This document shows, in pieces, positions 27,494 to 36,494 of a stretch of DNA of 54,344 nt. The notes beneath the pieces are model-generated. The model worked only from the letters and a program-made list of their open reading frames with translations, ran no database searches and was not told the DNA's origin. The stretch's first letter is position 1. Every line of letters begins with the position of its first letter. This DNA comes from Sphingomonas sp. (GTDB lineage Bacteria; Pseudomonadota; Alphaproteobacteria; Sphingomonadales; Sphingomonadaceae): assembly GCA_019744885.1 (NCBI GenBank), contig JAIETY010000098.1:1-54344 (forward strand). Direction: 5' to 3'. The position numbers and the translations under genes were made by a program.

Positions 27494-27742
27494 TCAGGCA
27501 GGCTCGTCCGGGCGCGCTGCTTCGGCGCGCGCGAGCCGGAGCAGGGATCGGCCCCAGGTGAAGAACGCCGCACCAACCGCCATCGGCACGCCGCCAATGA
27601 TGGCCGGGAACAGCGCCAGCCATAGGTCGAATGCCCCGCCCGTCGCGAAATAGCTGATCACCAGATAGCTCGTGCACAGGCCGCTCGTCGTCATCAACAG
27701 GATGCCGGTCGCGATCAGGATTCCGCCGAATAGCCGCTTCAT
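27494..27742 (-). CDS. Small two-TM membrane protein, third gene of the radical SAM operon
   Basis: 82 residues: hydrophobic segments at about 5-30 (FGGILIATGILLMTTSGLCTSYLVI) and 40-62 (LALFPAIIGGVPMAVGAAFF), then a basic cytoplasmic tail. ATG overlaps the upstream radical SAM stop (ATGA), so it is translationally coupled and most likely works with it. Not similar to anything I recognise. It may tether the enzyme or help handle a lipid substrate; this is inference from position and topology. Confidence 0.75.
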   Translation of the reverse strand: MKRLFGGILIATGILLMTTSGLCTSYLVISYFATGGAFDLWLALFPAIIGGVPMAVGAAFFTWGRSLLRLARAEAARPDEPA

Positions 27743-29157
27743 AATCTCTCTCCTGCCCGCACGCGCGCCAACACGCCTGCTCCCTCCGCGCCGGGGCGAT
27801 AGAAGCTGTTGTAGGTGTCAAAGGGAATGATCGCGCCTTCGGGCGTAACGAAATGGACGCAACTGCGCTTCACCGTGCCGAGATCGAAGTTATAGCGATC
27901 GAGAAATTGCATAATCACGACGCGAAAGCTGTTCGCATAGCTCAGTTCGCCCGGCACCATGGCCTGGGGCAGGCAGCACATCAGGCCCGCGAGCTTGTCT
28001 TCGGTATTGGCTTGCGCGGTCGCAAGGCTCAGCAAGTCGTTCACGGCGGCGCGCAGCTTTGGATAGGCCTCATAGCTGACGGTGTTGGGCCCTTCGAGGA
28101 TGAGCTCGCGCGGCAGCAGCGCCGTGATCGGGGTGACGTTCGGGCCATCGCGCAGGCCATAGCCGATGCAGATCTGATCGGGATTGCAGGGCAGGGGGAT
28201 CATATCGTCGAGCCCGAACACGCCCGCCTTGGCGACCTCGCGCCGGATCTGCGTCAGCAGTATGCGGTTGGCCTTGGCGTCGAAGCCGTCATTGCGTCCG
28301 GCATCCTGCACCGGCTGGAAAGTGACGCCGCGCACGCACCGCCATTGCAGCGCATGTGCGACGATCGGCGCGATTTCGTGATCGTTGACGCCGCGCTTGA
28401 TCACCGCAACGAGCGTCGTCGACAGCCCGACCCGCTCCAATTGTTCGAGCGCTTGCTGGCGGATGCGGGCGAGCCGCGCGCCGCGCAGGTCCATCAGCGC
28501 GTCGTCGTCGAGGCTGTCGAATTGCAGATAGACTTCGAGCGCCGGGGCATAGCTCGCGAGCCGGTCGACGAACGCCGGGTCCTGCGCGATCCGCACGCCA
28601 TTGGTGTTGATCATGATGTGGCGGATCGGGCGTGCCTTTGCCGCTTCGAGGATCGCGAAGAAATCGGGGTGGATCGTCGGTTCGCCGCCCGACAATTGCA
28701 CCAGATCGGGCTCGCCTTCGCTCGCCACCAGCGCGTCGAGCATCGCTTCGACCGTCGCCAGCGGCAAATGGCTGCCGTGCATGTCCTGCGCATCGGCAAA
28801 GCACACGGGGCAGGCCAGATTGCACGCGGCATTGATCTCGATGATCGCGAGGCAACTATGCTGCTCATGATCGGGACACAGCCCGCAATCGAACGGGCAC
28901 CCATGTTCGGTCCGCGATTGGGTGTGCAGCGGCCGGTCGCCGGGCTTGAGCCACAGCTTCTGCTGGCGCCAATAGGGCACATCGTCGCTGATCAGCGTCT
29001 TCTGCACCCCGTGATCGCGGCAGCGCTTGAGGTAGAAGACCTGCGCATCCTCGATGATGATCTTGGCGGGCACCGTCACCAGGCAGGTCTCGCAGAGGCT
29101 CGTGGTCTGCCCGTGGAAGATATAGGGCGCAATCTTTCGCGCGGTCGCCTCGGGCAT
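27739..29157 (-). CDS. Radical SAM protein, tetraether-lipid-synthase-like (MJ0619/Tes family)
   Basis: 472-residue radical SAM enzyme. The canonical 4Fe-4S motif is C112-N-L-A-C116-P-V-C119. Ahead of it are C22-x2-C25, C46 and C87-x3-C91-x2-C94...C102 (GCPFDCGLCPDHEQHSC), the extra-cysteine pattern of archaeal Tes/MJ0619. QLSGGEPTIHPDF and MINTNGVRIA are the SAM-binding motifs. Archaeal Tes couples lipid tails by C-C bond formation; bacterial relatives are mostly untested. ATG 29157 is the first codon of the conserved N-terminus. The neighbours are an Lgt-like protein and a small membrane protein, consistent with a lipid substrate. Confidence 0.85.
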   Translation of the reverse strand: MPEATARKIAPYIFHGQTTSLCETCLVTVPAKIIIEDAQVFYLKRCRDHGVQKTLISDDVPYWRQQKLWLKPGDRPLHTQSRTEHGCPFDCGLCPDHEQHSCLAIIEINAACNLACPVCFADAQDMHGSHLPLATVEAMLDALVASEGEPDLVQLSGGEPTIHPDFFAILEAAKARPIRHIMINTNGVRIAQDPAFVDRLASYAPALEVYLQFDSLDDDALMDLRGARLARIRQQALEQLERVGLSTTLVAVIKRGVNDHEIAPIVAHALQWRCVRGVTFQPVQDAGRNDGFDAKANRILLTQIRREVAKAGVFGLDDMIPLPCNPDQICIGYGLRDGPNVTPITALLPRELILEGPNTVSYEAYPKLRAAVNDLLSLATAQANTEDKLAGLMCCLPQAMVPGELSYANSFRVVIMQFLDRYNFDLGTVKRSCVHFVTPEGAIIPFDTYNSFYRPGAEGAGVLARVRAGERL

Positions 29158-29179
29158 GATCGTTTCAGATGTGATCGTT

Positions 29180-29911
29180 TCAGGCAGGGGCGGGCTGGGG
29201 TGGCGCGGCGACGAGGCGAGCGATCCAGGTGACGGCATAAAGACCAAGTCCGATCATGAGCAGATGGAAGATGTTGAGCGGGCCGAGCAGCGGCGGATAA
29301 GGTTTCAGAAATTCCCAGGCGAATCGCTGGACGGCATAAGCAAGCACGAACGCATGAAAGCCGTGCGACACTGCCCAGTCGTGCCCCCGCACCAGCGCGC
29401 GCCAATAGATCAGCAGAAACAGCGCCATCGCGAGCGATTCATATGCCTGTACCGGATGGCGCCCGATCCCGTCGCCCAGATCAACTGCCCAGGGGAGTGC
29501 GGTGGGCGTGCCATAGGTGTGGTCGGCGATCCCCGCGAACAAACACCCCCAGCGCCCGACGACAATGCCGATACACAGCGGCATGACGAAGGCGCCGCCC
29601 GTCGACCCGGTGATCTTCGCGCGCCATTTCCACAGTTCCACGCCAAGAATGCCGCCCGCCAAGGCGCCCGCAATGCTGTGCGACACGCCCGGCGTCGACA
29701 GCCGCAGCGTGTTGAGCGACCCCGTTAGCCAGGCGCCGGCAGCGGCCCCAAGCGCGAGCGCGACGAAATAGCCAGGCGATGTCTGCCGCGCGAGCTGCGT
29801 CACGCTGGCGGCGCGATGCCGATACACCCACCGCCCGCCGAACGCTGCCGCGGTCCACGCTGCCAGATCGAACAAGGTGTGCAGCCAAGGCGCGGTCGGC
29901 ACGTCGATCAT
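29180..29911 (-). CDS. Lgt-like (prolipoprotein diacylglyceryl transferase family) membrane protein, variant
   Basis: 243 residues, seven or so TM segments. It retains the Lgt signature order: GRWGCLFAGIADHTYG corresponds to GR-x-GNF-x-N-G of true Lgt, with the conserved Asn replaced by Cys, and RHPVQAYESLAMALFLLIY matches RHP-x-Q-x-YE. The HGG motif region reads TPGVSHSIAGALAGG. It is therefore probably a paralogue and not the housekeeping lipoprotein enzyme, perhaps transferring a glycerol-lipid group or binding phosphatidylglycerol. First gene of the operon, 22 bp before the radical SAM gene. Confidence 0.8.
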   Translation of the reverse strand: MIDVPTAPWLHTLFDLAAWTAAAFGGRWVYRHRAASVTQLARQTSPGYFVALALGAAAGAWLTGSLNTLRLSTPGVSHSIAGALAGGILGVELWKWRAKITGSTGGAFVMPLCIGIVVGRWGCLFAGIADHTYGTPTALPWAVDLGDGIGRHPVQAYESLAMALFLLIYWRALVRGHDWAVSHGFHAFVLAYAVQRFAWEFLKPYPPLLGPLNIFHLLMIGLGLYAVTWIARLVAAPPQPAPA

Positions 29912-30053
29912 GCGGTGAACATGGCATTGGTCGCTGCGCGCGGCCAGACAAAATTTCGGTGAAACTTGCGCATGAAAAGCGGAAGCTCAAGTTAACGCGC
30001 GCACCTTTCTATCGAAGAATTTTGGAACGCCGCGCCGCAACACACGCCGGGTT
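29912..30053. other. Short spacer upstream of the Lgt-like gene
   Basis: No gene seen. It likely contains the promoter of the Lgt-like/radical SAM operon on the minus strand, and the junction at which the neighbouring HTH gene lost its 3' end. Confidence 0.3.
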
Positions 30054-30344
30054 TCAGCAGCACGTCGGGGTCAGGCTGTCGAGCACCTCACGCGGTGAAT
30101 CGCAGGCCGCCGCAAAGCTTTCCGCCCCCGGTCGATCGCGCAAGCGGTAAGCGCTGCGCACCGACCGCCCCGCCGCCCGCGCCGCCGTCGCGACACAGCC
30201 GAGCCGGGTGAGCGCGGCAATGAACAGCCGCTGCGCCTCCGGCGTCCACCCCGACCCCCGCCGCCGCTCGCCGGTCCAGGGGGTGAAGGCGGGAATGGGG
30301 ATGCCCTCGGGCGTTTCGGTGGGGCGGGGAGGGGGGTTGGGCAT
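30054..30344 (-). pseudogene. Truncated HTH-type DNA-binding protein of the sphingomonad LysM/HTH type
   Basis: Remaining 96 codons read MPNPPPRPTETPEGIPIPAF and then WTPEAQRLFIAALTRLGCVATAARAAGRSV-SAYRLRDRPGAESFAAA, the N-terminal helix-turn-helix of a protein common in sphingomonads that normally continues for another ~80-100 residues (typically ...FAAAWDAAL...). Here the frame diverges right after FAAA into CDSPREVLD and stops. The 3' end is therefore lost. It sits at the left border of a lower-GC restriction-modification island. Family recognised from general knowledge only. Confidence 0.6.
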
Positions 30345-30540
30345 AGGTGGACGGGTAGTACAAAAAGGGAACAAAATCGAGTGGATTTGGCCCGAAAACA
30401 GGATTTGCGGGGGTGATTTGGGTGGCAAAAGGGGTTCTTTGGTGGGCAATTTAGAGTGATAATGCGGAATGTGATCAATTTAGGTGCCCATCCGAGGCCT
30501 CAATTGCTGTTGTACTACGTTTGTTCTCCAATTAGGTGTC

Positions 30541-30546
30541 GTCGAC
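30541..30546. promoter_or_regulatory. GTCGAC site in the restriction-modification promoter region
   Basis: A GTCGAC sequence, the predicted XamI-type recognition site, lies 45 bp before the methyltransferase start, where methylation could affect transcription. Confidence 0.35.
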
Positions 30547-30590
30547 ACGCGAATGAATCGTTAGGCAGGTGACCGAGGAAGGGTAGTGTC

Positions 30591-31832
30591 ATGGCCATCA
30601 ATATGGAAACAGGTCCGTTACCAACTGTGATTGATCTTTTTTCCGGCGCAGGGGGCCTTAGCGGGTCGTTCGAGCGCGCCGGTTTCCACACCATCGGCGC
30701 AGTTGATACGGACCCAGATTGCATTGCGACGCTCAAGGCAACCCAACAAGCGCGCCTGACGATAAAGGGCTCTCGACGAACTTATCTCGAGTGCACGAGG
30801 CTCATACGCGCCGATGTTCGCGATGTTGTACGGTCCGATCTTGTGCCAGAAGATGCGCCTACAGACTGGCGGCCGGATGTGCTGGCTGGGGGGCCGCCTT
30901 GCCAACCATTCAGCTCTGCGGGTGCTGGGCTCGGGTTAAACGACCCTCGCGGAAAGCTTTTTACGCATTTCGTCAGGCTTGCGGGAGAGCTGCAGCCGCG
31001 CATGATTCTGTTCGAAAATGTTGCCGGGCTGGTTACGGCTAAGGGCCATGACGGGCGGCCAGGAGGCGTGCTTCGCTTGATTCAAAGCCGATTTGAAGAG
31101 ATCGGATATGCGTGTCGGTTCGCGCTCCTAAACGCTGCCGACTTCGGCGCTGGCCAGCGTAGAGTACGACTTTACATTCTGGCGTCGAAGAATGAGGTGC
31201 TCCCGCACTTTCCGTTGCCGTCCCACGCTGCAAAACCAGAGTGCAATCTGCAGAAATGGGTCTCGCTCGCGGCGCGCATATCAAGTCTTCCAGCGCCTGC
31301 GCCCCACGACGTCATCCGTCCGACGGGGCTTCGCGCGCATGAGCTTCTCGCGTTGCAGCCGGGAACTGGTCTGAAATCGGTCGGCATCGTTGAGGCGAAT
31401 CGTCCGTCTGGGCATTGGGGATACCGTCAGGATTGTTTCGTGGCGGACCCCACAATCCCTGCGCGAACTATCCGGGCGGCAAGCACGCCAGACTGGATAC
31501 AAACAAGCGATGGCCTGCGTCGTTTGACATGGCCCGAATGCGCAGCATTGCAAGGGTTCGCAGACGGCTGGGCATTCGAGGGCAGCCGCGCCTCGCGATA
31601 TCGCCAGATCGGCAATGCCGTCCAAGGCGATATTGGAACGGCGATCGCCGCCGAACTCGCGGAAGCGCTATCGCAGCAGGCATTCCAGCAGCCTGTTTCG
31701 GCTGTATGGCCCGCATCTTTCGACAAAAGAGTCCGCTACACCTCTATGGAAGAACGTGTGAACGGCGCGCACCGGAGAGCGGCTCGATCCCGTCGCGCCG
31801 AAAGCATTGGGATGTTTTGTGCCGCAGAATAA
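30591..31832 (+). CDS. DNA (cytosine-5-)-methyltransferase of a type II restriction-modification system
   Basis: 413-residue C5 methyltransferase. Motif I (VIDLFSGAGGLSGSFERAGF), motif IV with the catalytic Cys (GGPPCQPFSSAG), motif VI (ENVAGL), motif VIII (QRRVRLYI) and motif X (RQIGNAVQG) occur in the canonical order. The variable target-recognition region is ~260-340. It is followed by, and slightly overlaps, a XamI-like endonuclease gene, so it protects the host at the same sequence (predicted GTCGAC). GAGGAAGGG precedes the start. Codon and base composition are less GC-rich than the flanks, indicating transfer. Confidence 0.92.
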   Translation: MAINMETGPLPTVIDLFSGAGGLSGSFERAGFHTIGAVDTDPDCIATLKATQQARLTIKGSRRTYLECTRLIRADVRDVVRSDLVPEDAPTDWRPDVLAGGPPCQPFSSAGAGLGLNDPRGKLFTHFVRLAGELQPRMILFENVAGLVTAKGHDGRPGGVLRLIQSRFEEIGYACRFALLNAADFGAGQRRVRLYILASKNEVLPHFPLPSHAAKPECNLQKWVSLAARISSLPAPAPHDVIRPTGLRAHELLALQPGTGLKSVGIVEANRPSGHWGYRQDCFVADPTIPARTIRAASTPDWIQTSDGLRRLTWPECAALQGFADGWAFEGSRASRYRQIGNAVQGDIGTAIAAELAEALSQQAFQQPVSAVWPASFDKRVRYTSMEERVNGAHRRAARSRRAESIGMFCAAE

Positions 31833-32709
31833 CCCGACTCGCTGGTCAGACGATGAGCTGCGCAAAGACCGCGACCTATCCGAAGCCCGGTTCGTTCTCG
31901 AACGGCAGGGCGAGGGGCCAACTGCGTTCTACAAGGCTTGGGACATTGTCCGGCCACAGATTGAGCATGCCATGCTCATGACGGACAACCTTCGCGATAT
32001 CCGAGCCCAGGCTTTGCTGGCGGAGCGCGGGCTTTGGCAGACTCTGCGCTATTTCTGTGCTCCCCCAGTCAGTGAGGAGGATCTTTGGACACTGGTTGGC
32101 AAGAAGTTTAAGAATGTCCCGAATAGTCACGCAGAAAAGACGGCTCAAGCGTTTGCCTCAGTCTTAGACGCGCGTCGGGCGCCGTGGGTCGCGCAGGGGC
32201 GCCCGCCGACAGCAGAGGAAGCTGAGTTGGCGGTTTTCTCGACCTCAGTGCTGCTTACTTACGAGTCTTTCAAGACTGGGAGGCGCGGAACATCCTCAAG
32301 AGCGCAGGAAGAAGAGGTGTCCGAAGCGCTAAAGGCGGCAGGTCTCGCTTTCGATCCTGCTCGCAGCCCGATAAATGACCTGGACGGATTGTCTCGCGCA
32401 ACTTTCTCGCGCGAACGCAAGGTCGCCGGAGCCAAATGTGATCTCCCAATTCGCCTGAAGGATGGGCGGCTGCTTGCGCTGGAATGCAAGGTGAGCAACG
32501 GACCAAAAAACTCGTGGAAGCGACTTCAACGTGAAGTCGGGGGCAAGGCGGATACGTGGCGTCGAGAGTTCGGGTCCAGAGTGATTACCGGAGCCTTGTT
32601 GGCGGGAGTGTTCGATCTCACATGCGTTCGCCGATCGCAAGAAGAGCAAGGCGTTGCGATCTTCTGGCAGCACGATCTTGCGCCATTGCTGGGCTTCGTC
32701 ACTGATTGA
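31819..32709 (+). CDS. XamI-family type II restriction endonuclease
   Basis: About 296 residues matching the XamI family pattern: an N-terminal TRWSDDELRKDRDLSEARF block, then RAQEEEVSEALKAAG, and a PD-(D/E)XK core with KCDLPIRLKDGRLLALECK (Asp, then Glu-x-Lys). EFGSRVITGALLAGVF and FWQHDLAPLLG end the family pattern. XamI itself cuts GTCGAC as a SalI isoschizomer; I infer the same site. GTG 31819 or TTG 31807 may be the start, both overlapping the methyltransferase. Lower GC than flanks. Confidence 0.82.
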   Translation: MPQNNPTRWSDDELRKDRDLSEARFVLERQGEGPTAFYKAWDIVRPQIEHAMLMTDNLRDIRAQALLAERGLWQTLRYFCAPPVSEEDLWTLVGKKFKNVPNSHAEKTAQAFASVLDARRAPWVAQGRPPTAEEAELAVFSTSVLLTYESFKTGRRGTSSRAQEEEVSEALKAAGLAFDPARSPINDLDGLSRATFSRERKVAGAKCDLPIRLKDGRLLALECKVSNGPKNSWKRLQREVGGKADTWRREFGSRVITGALLAGVFDLTCVRRSQEEQGVAIFWQHDLAPLLGFVTD

Positions 32710-32966
32710 GTTCGGCTCGGGCTGCAAGGTCCGCTGCTGAACGGTATGTTTCGGGACGGGTGGGGCAATTCGTAGAATGGCGGAAGTCTTCCCCACCACA
32801 TAAGAAAGCCCAGGCTGTTACCTCCCCGGGCGCCCTAGGGCTCGCACACTGCTGGCCCTATTTGACCGCAGTCGGGGTCGCTTTCCAGCGGGTCACATTG
32901 CCGAAAAATTTCACGAATGGTATCTATGAAATAAGAATGCAATGTCGCCTGAACAGAGGATGCCCC
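32710..32966. other. Intergenic region after the restriction operon
   Basis: No gene supported. Its right part carries the toxin-antitoxin promoter described separately. The remainder marks the island's right edge. Confidence 0.4.
32898..32926 (+). promoter_or_regulatory. Promoter of the Xre/MbcA-RES operon
   Basis: TTGCCG at 32898 and TATCTA at 32921, with 17-bp spacing, are a good sigma70 match 40 bp before the antitoxin start. Confidence 0.6.
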
Positions 32967-33329
32967 ATGACTGCCACGACCATCCCCCAGCGCGAAACCG
33001 CCGTCTCGCGCCTAGTGGCTGAACTCAAGGCGCTCGGCGGCCTCAAAGGCCGCGACCTTGCCAATATGCTCGGCGTCTCTCCGCCCACCGTCACCCGCTG
33101 GAGCAAGGGCGAGGCGGAGCCGACGATCGACAAGCAGACGGCGATGGCGCAGCTGCGCTGGGTCGCCGACCGGCTCGCGGATTTTTATGCGCCCGATGAA
33201 GTGCGGCTGTGGCTGCAATCGCCGCATCCGCAGCTCGCTGGCGCGCGGCCCTATGACCTGATTGTCGACGGGCGCACGCGCGATGTGCTCGAAGTGATCG
33301 AGCGGCTCGACAGCGGGGTCTATCTGTAG
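32967..33329 (+). CDS. Xre/MbcA/ParS-family antitoxin
   Basis: 120 residues. N-terminal helix-turn-helix (LKGRDLANMLGVSPPTVTRWSKGE) binds DNA. The C-terminal MbcA/ParS/Xre toxin-binding domain includes ADRLADFYAPDEVRLWLQSPHPQLAG and ends RTRDVLEVIERLDSGVYL, the extended tail that enters the active site of RES toxins in this family. Promoter and AGAGGA SD are clear. The stop directly abuts the toxin start, ensuring coupling. Controls its own operon, by analogy. Confidence 0.9.
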   Translation: MTATTIPQRETAVSRLVAELKALGGLKGRDLANMLGVSPPTVTRWSKGEAEPTIDKQTAMAQLRWVADRLADFYAPDEVRLWLQSPHPQLAGARPYDLIVDGRTRDVLEVIERLDSGVYL

Positions 33330-33875
33330 GTGGAGCGGCGGCGCGCGCTCGACGACCGGCTGCTCGATCTGGTCGGCGCGATCGACGGGCAGGCGTTTGA
33401 CGGCACGATGTGGCGCGTCGTCCGGCAGGGGCGCAACGTGCTCGACGGCTCGCGCGGTGCGGGCCGTTGGAATACGGCGGACATGTCGGTGCTCTATGGC
33501 GCGGCCGAGCGCGACGGGGCGCTGGCGGAAATCAACTTTCATCTGAGCCGGGGGCAGTCGGTCTTCCCCTCACGCATGCGGCATGATCTGTTCGAGCTGG
33601 CCGTGAAGGCGCGGCAGACGCTGGTGCTGGCGGATATGGCGCAGCTCAGGGCGCTCGGCGTCGAGGACAGCCGCTATCGCGAGATGCTGTACGACCGCAC
33701 GCAGGAGATCGGCGCGGCGGCGGCGTTTCTGGGCTTCGATGGCATGATCGTGCCGTCGGCGCGGTGGGATTGCCAAAACATCGTGCTGTTCCTCGACGCG
33801 ATCAATCTGGAGGAGGTGCGGACGGTGGCGTCCGAGCCGGTCGATTGGCAGGCGTGGCGGCGGGTCAATGGGTAG
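33330..33875 (+). CDS. RES-domain toxin (NAD+-consuming)
   Basis: 181-residue RES domain protein. Conserved features are the Arg in MWRVVRQG near residue 28, the Tyr in SVLYGAAERDGALAE with the Glu, and the SARWDCQNIVLFLDA segment with the serine/Asn region. Relatives (MbcT, ParT) degrade NAD+ or ADP-ribosylate targets to stop growth. GTG start immediately after the antitoxin TAG. Complete, so the pair is likely functional. Confidence 0.88.
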   Translation: MERRRALDDRLLDLVGAIDGQAFDGTMWRVVRQGRNVLDGSRGAGRWNTADMSVLYGAAERDGALAEINFHLSRGQSVFPSRMRHDLFELAVKARQTLVLADMAQLRALGVEDSRYREMLYDRTQEIGAAAAFLGFDGMIVPSARWDCQNIVLFLDAINLEEVRTVASEPVDWQAWRRVNG

Positions 33876-33914
33876 GGCGGGATGACTTTGGCTTGAGCCT
33901 CCATCCATCCGCTC

Positions 33915-33980
33915 GTTTCGAGCGAGGTCGAGAAACGCTTGGGGACGGCCTGTGGCCTGTTTCTCGACTTCGCTCGAAAC
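33915..33980. repeat. Paired REP-type inverted repeats (BIME-like)
   Basis: Two 22-mers, 33915-33936 (GTTTCGAGCGAGGTCGAGAAAC) and 33959-33980, whose sequences are near reverse complements of each other, with a 22-bp spacer. The core is shared with the REP in putA (7600-7621). Located downstream of the RES toxin gene. Confidence 0.8.
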
Positions 33981-34031
33981 AAACGGGTCAAGGTACAGTG
34001 TCGAAACTCCAGGGCTCTCCCCAAACGCGAA

Positions 34032-34059
34032 ACGCCCGGGGTGTTCCCACCCCGGGCGT
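34032..34059. terminator. Strong hairpin after glnA (and RES operon)
   Basis: Perfect 12-bp arms ACGCCCGGGGTG / CACCCCGGGCGT around a TTCC loop, in the spacer between the converging toxin and glnA genes. It could serve both directions. A short TTTCGCGTTT follows on the minus strand. Confidence 0.65.
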
Positions 34060-34189
34060 CCTGCATCTCACGCAGCATCACGCCGTGGCAAAGCCACGTC
34101 GTCGGTCCTCGCTCTAGCGAGGCCGGCCGACAGCTCTTGTGGCGGGCGCGCTGCGCTCCCGGCAGCGGCTTGCAGCGACGCTGCAAGCC

Positions 34190-35602
34190 TCAATAGCTGT
34201 AATACATATCAAACTCGACCGGGCTCGGGGTCATTTCCCAGCGCGCCACGTCTTCCATCTTCAGCTCGATATAGCTTTCGATCTGGTCCTTCGAAAACAC
34301 GTCGCCCTTCAGCAGGAAGTCGTGGTCGGCGGCGAGGCTTTCGAGCGCTTCACGCAAGCTACCGCACACCGTCGGCACTTCCTTCAGTTCCTCGGGCGGC
34401 AGGTCGTAGAGGTTCTTGTCCATTGCCTCACCCGGGTGGATGCGGTTCTGGATGCCGTCGAGACCGGCCATGAACAGCGCGGCATAGGCGAGATAGGGGT
34501 TCGCCATCGCGTCGGGGAAGCGGACTTCGACGCGCTTCGCCTTCGGCCCGGTGCCGTAAGGAATGCGGCACGATGCCGAGCGGTTGCGCGCCGAATAGGC
34601 CAGCAGCACCGGCGCTTCGTATCCGGGCACCAGGCGCTTGTAGCTGTTGGTGGTCGGGTTGGTGAAGGCATTCACCGCCTTCGCATGCTTGATGATGCCG
34701 CCGATGAAATAGAGGCACATGTCGCTAAGGCCTGCATAGCCGTTTCCCGCGAACAGCGGCGTGCCCTTGTCCCAGATCGACAAGTGCGTGTGCATGCCGG
34801 AGCCATTATCTTCCTTGATCGGCTTGGGCATGAACGTCGCGGTCTTGCCATAAGCATGCGCGACCTGGTGGACGACATATTTGTAGATCTGCATGCGGTC
34901 GGCAGTGGTGGTCAGCGTGCCGAAGGTCAGGCCGAGCTCGTGCTGGGCGGCGGCGACTTCGTGGTGGTGTTTGTCGCACGGCAGGCCCATTTCGAGCATC
35001 GTCGAGATCATCTCGCCGCGAATGTCGACACAGCTGTCGACCGGCGCGACGGGGAAGTAACCGCCCTTGGCGCGCGGGCGGTGGCCGAGGTTGCCGCCTT
35101 CATATTCGCGGCCGGTGTTGGTCGGCAGTTCGATATCGTCGATCTTGTAATAGCTCGTCGCATAGCTGGTTTCGAACTGGACATTGTCGAAGATGAAGAA
35201 TTCGGCTTCGGGGCCGACGTACACGGTGTCGCCGATGCCGGTGTTCTTCAGATACGCCTCGGCGCGCTTGGCGGTGCTGCGCGGATCGCGCGAATAAAGT
35301 TCGCCGGTCGACGGTTCGACGATGTCGCAGAACAGGATCAGCATCGGGGTGGCGCTGAACGGATCGACATAGACCGCGTCGAGATCGGGCTTCAGGATCA
35401 TGTCGCTTTCGTTGATCGCCTTCCACCCGGCGATCGACGAGCCGTCGAACATGAAGCCGTCGGTCAGCTCATCCTCGCCGACGACCGACGAGACCATGGT
35501 CAGGTGCTGCCATTTGCCCTTGGGATCGGTGAAGCGCAGGTCGACCCACTCAATCTCGTCGTCCTTGATCATCTGCAGGATAGTGCTGGGGTCGTTGGCC
35601 AT
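34190..35602 (-). CDS. glnA: Glutamine synthetase, type I
   Basis: Cytoplasmic enzyme that condenses ammonium with glutamate using ATP. 470 residues, typical GSI-beta. It contains the active-site segments [37 protein letters not shown] and [18 protein letters not shown], and Tyr at ~398 in NLYDLPPEE, the adenylylation site used by GlnE. GGATC SD before ATG. Upstream glnB on the same strand suggests the classical glnBA arrangement with nitrogen control; a separate promoter may sit in the ~100-bp gap. Confidence 0.97.
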   Translation of the reverse strand: MANDPSTILQMIKDDEIEWVDLRFTDPKGKWQHLTMVSSVVGEDELTDGFMFDGSSIAGWKAINESDMILKPDLDAVYVDPFSATPMLILFCDIVEPSTGELYSRDPRSTAKRAEAYLKNTGIGDTVYVGPEAEFFIFDNVQFETSYATSYYKIDDIELPTNTGREYEGGNLGHRPRAKGGYFPVAPVDSCVDIRGEMISTMLEMGLPCDKHHHEVAAAQHELGLTFGTLTTTADRMQIYKYVVHQVAHAYGKTATFMPKPIKEDNGSGMHTHLSIWDKGTPLFAGNGYAGLSDMCLYFIGGIIKHAKAVNAFTNPTTNSYKRLVPGYEAPVLLAYSARNRSASCRIPYGTGPKAKRVEVRFPDAMANPYLAYAALFMAGLDGIQNRIHPGEAMDKNLYDLPPEELKEVPTVCGSLREALESLAADHDFLLKGDVFSKDQIESYIELKMEDVARWEMTPSPVEFDMYYSY

Positions 35603-35702
35603 GAAATGATCCTTTCAGCTGATGATAGTACCGAATCGGCGGATGCGACTCGGGTGCGCGTTCAAAACTCGCGCGCACTTTGGAAGAAAATGTTGCAGCG
35701 CG

Positions 35703-36490
<788 letters not shown>

Positions 36491-36494
<4 letters not shown>

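Noticed and set aside
29779..30150. Plus-strand frame across the Lgt-like start and truncated HTH gene
   Set aside because: Crosses two genes' opposite strands; biased Arg/Ala content typical of a shadow.
33345..33470. Possible second transcript start inside the RES gene
   Set aside because: No promoter-like hexamers could be supported.
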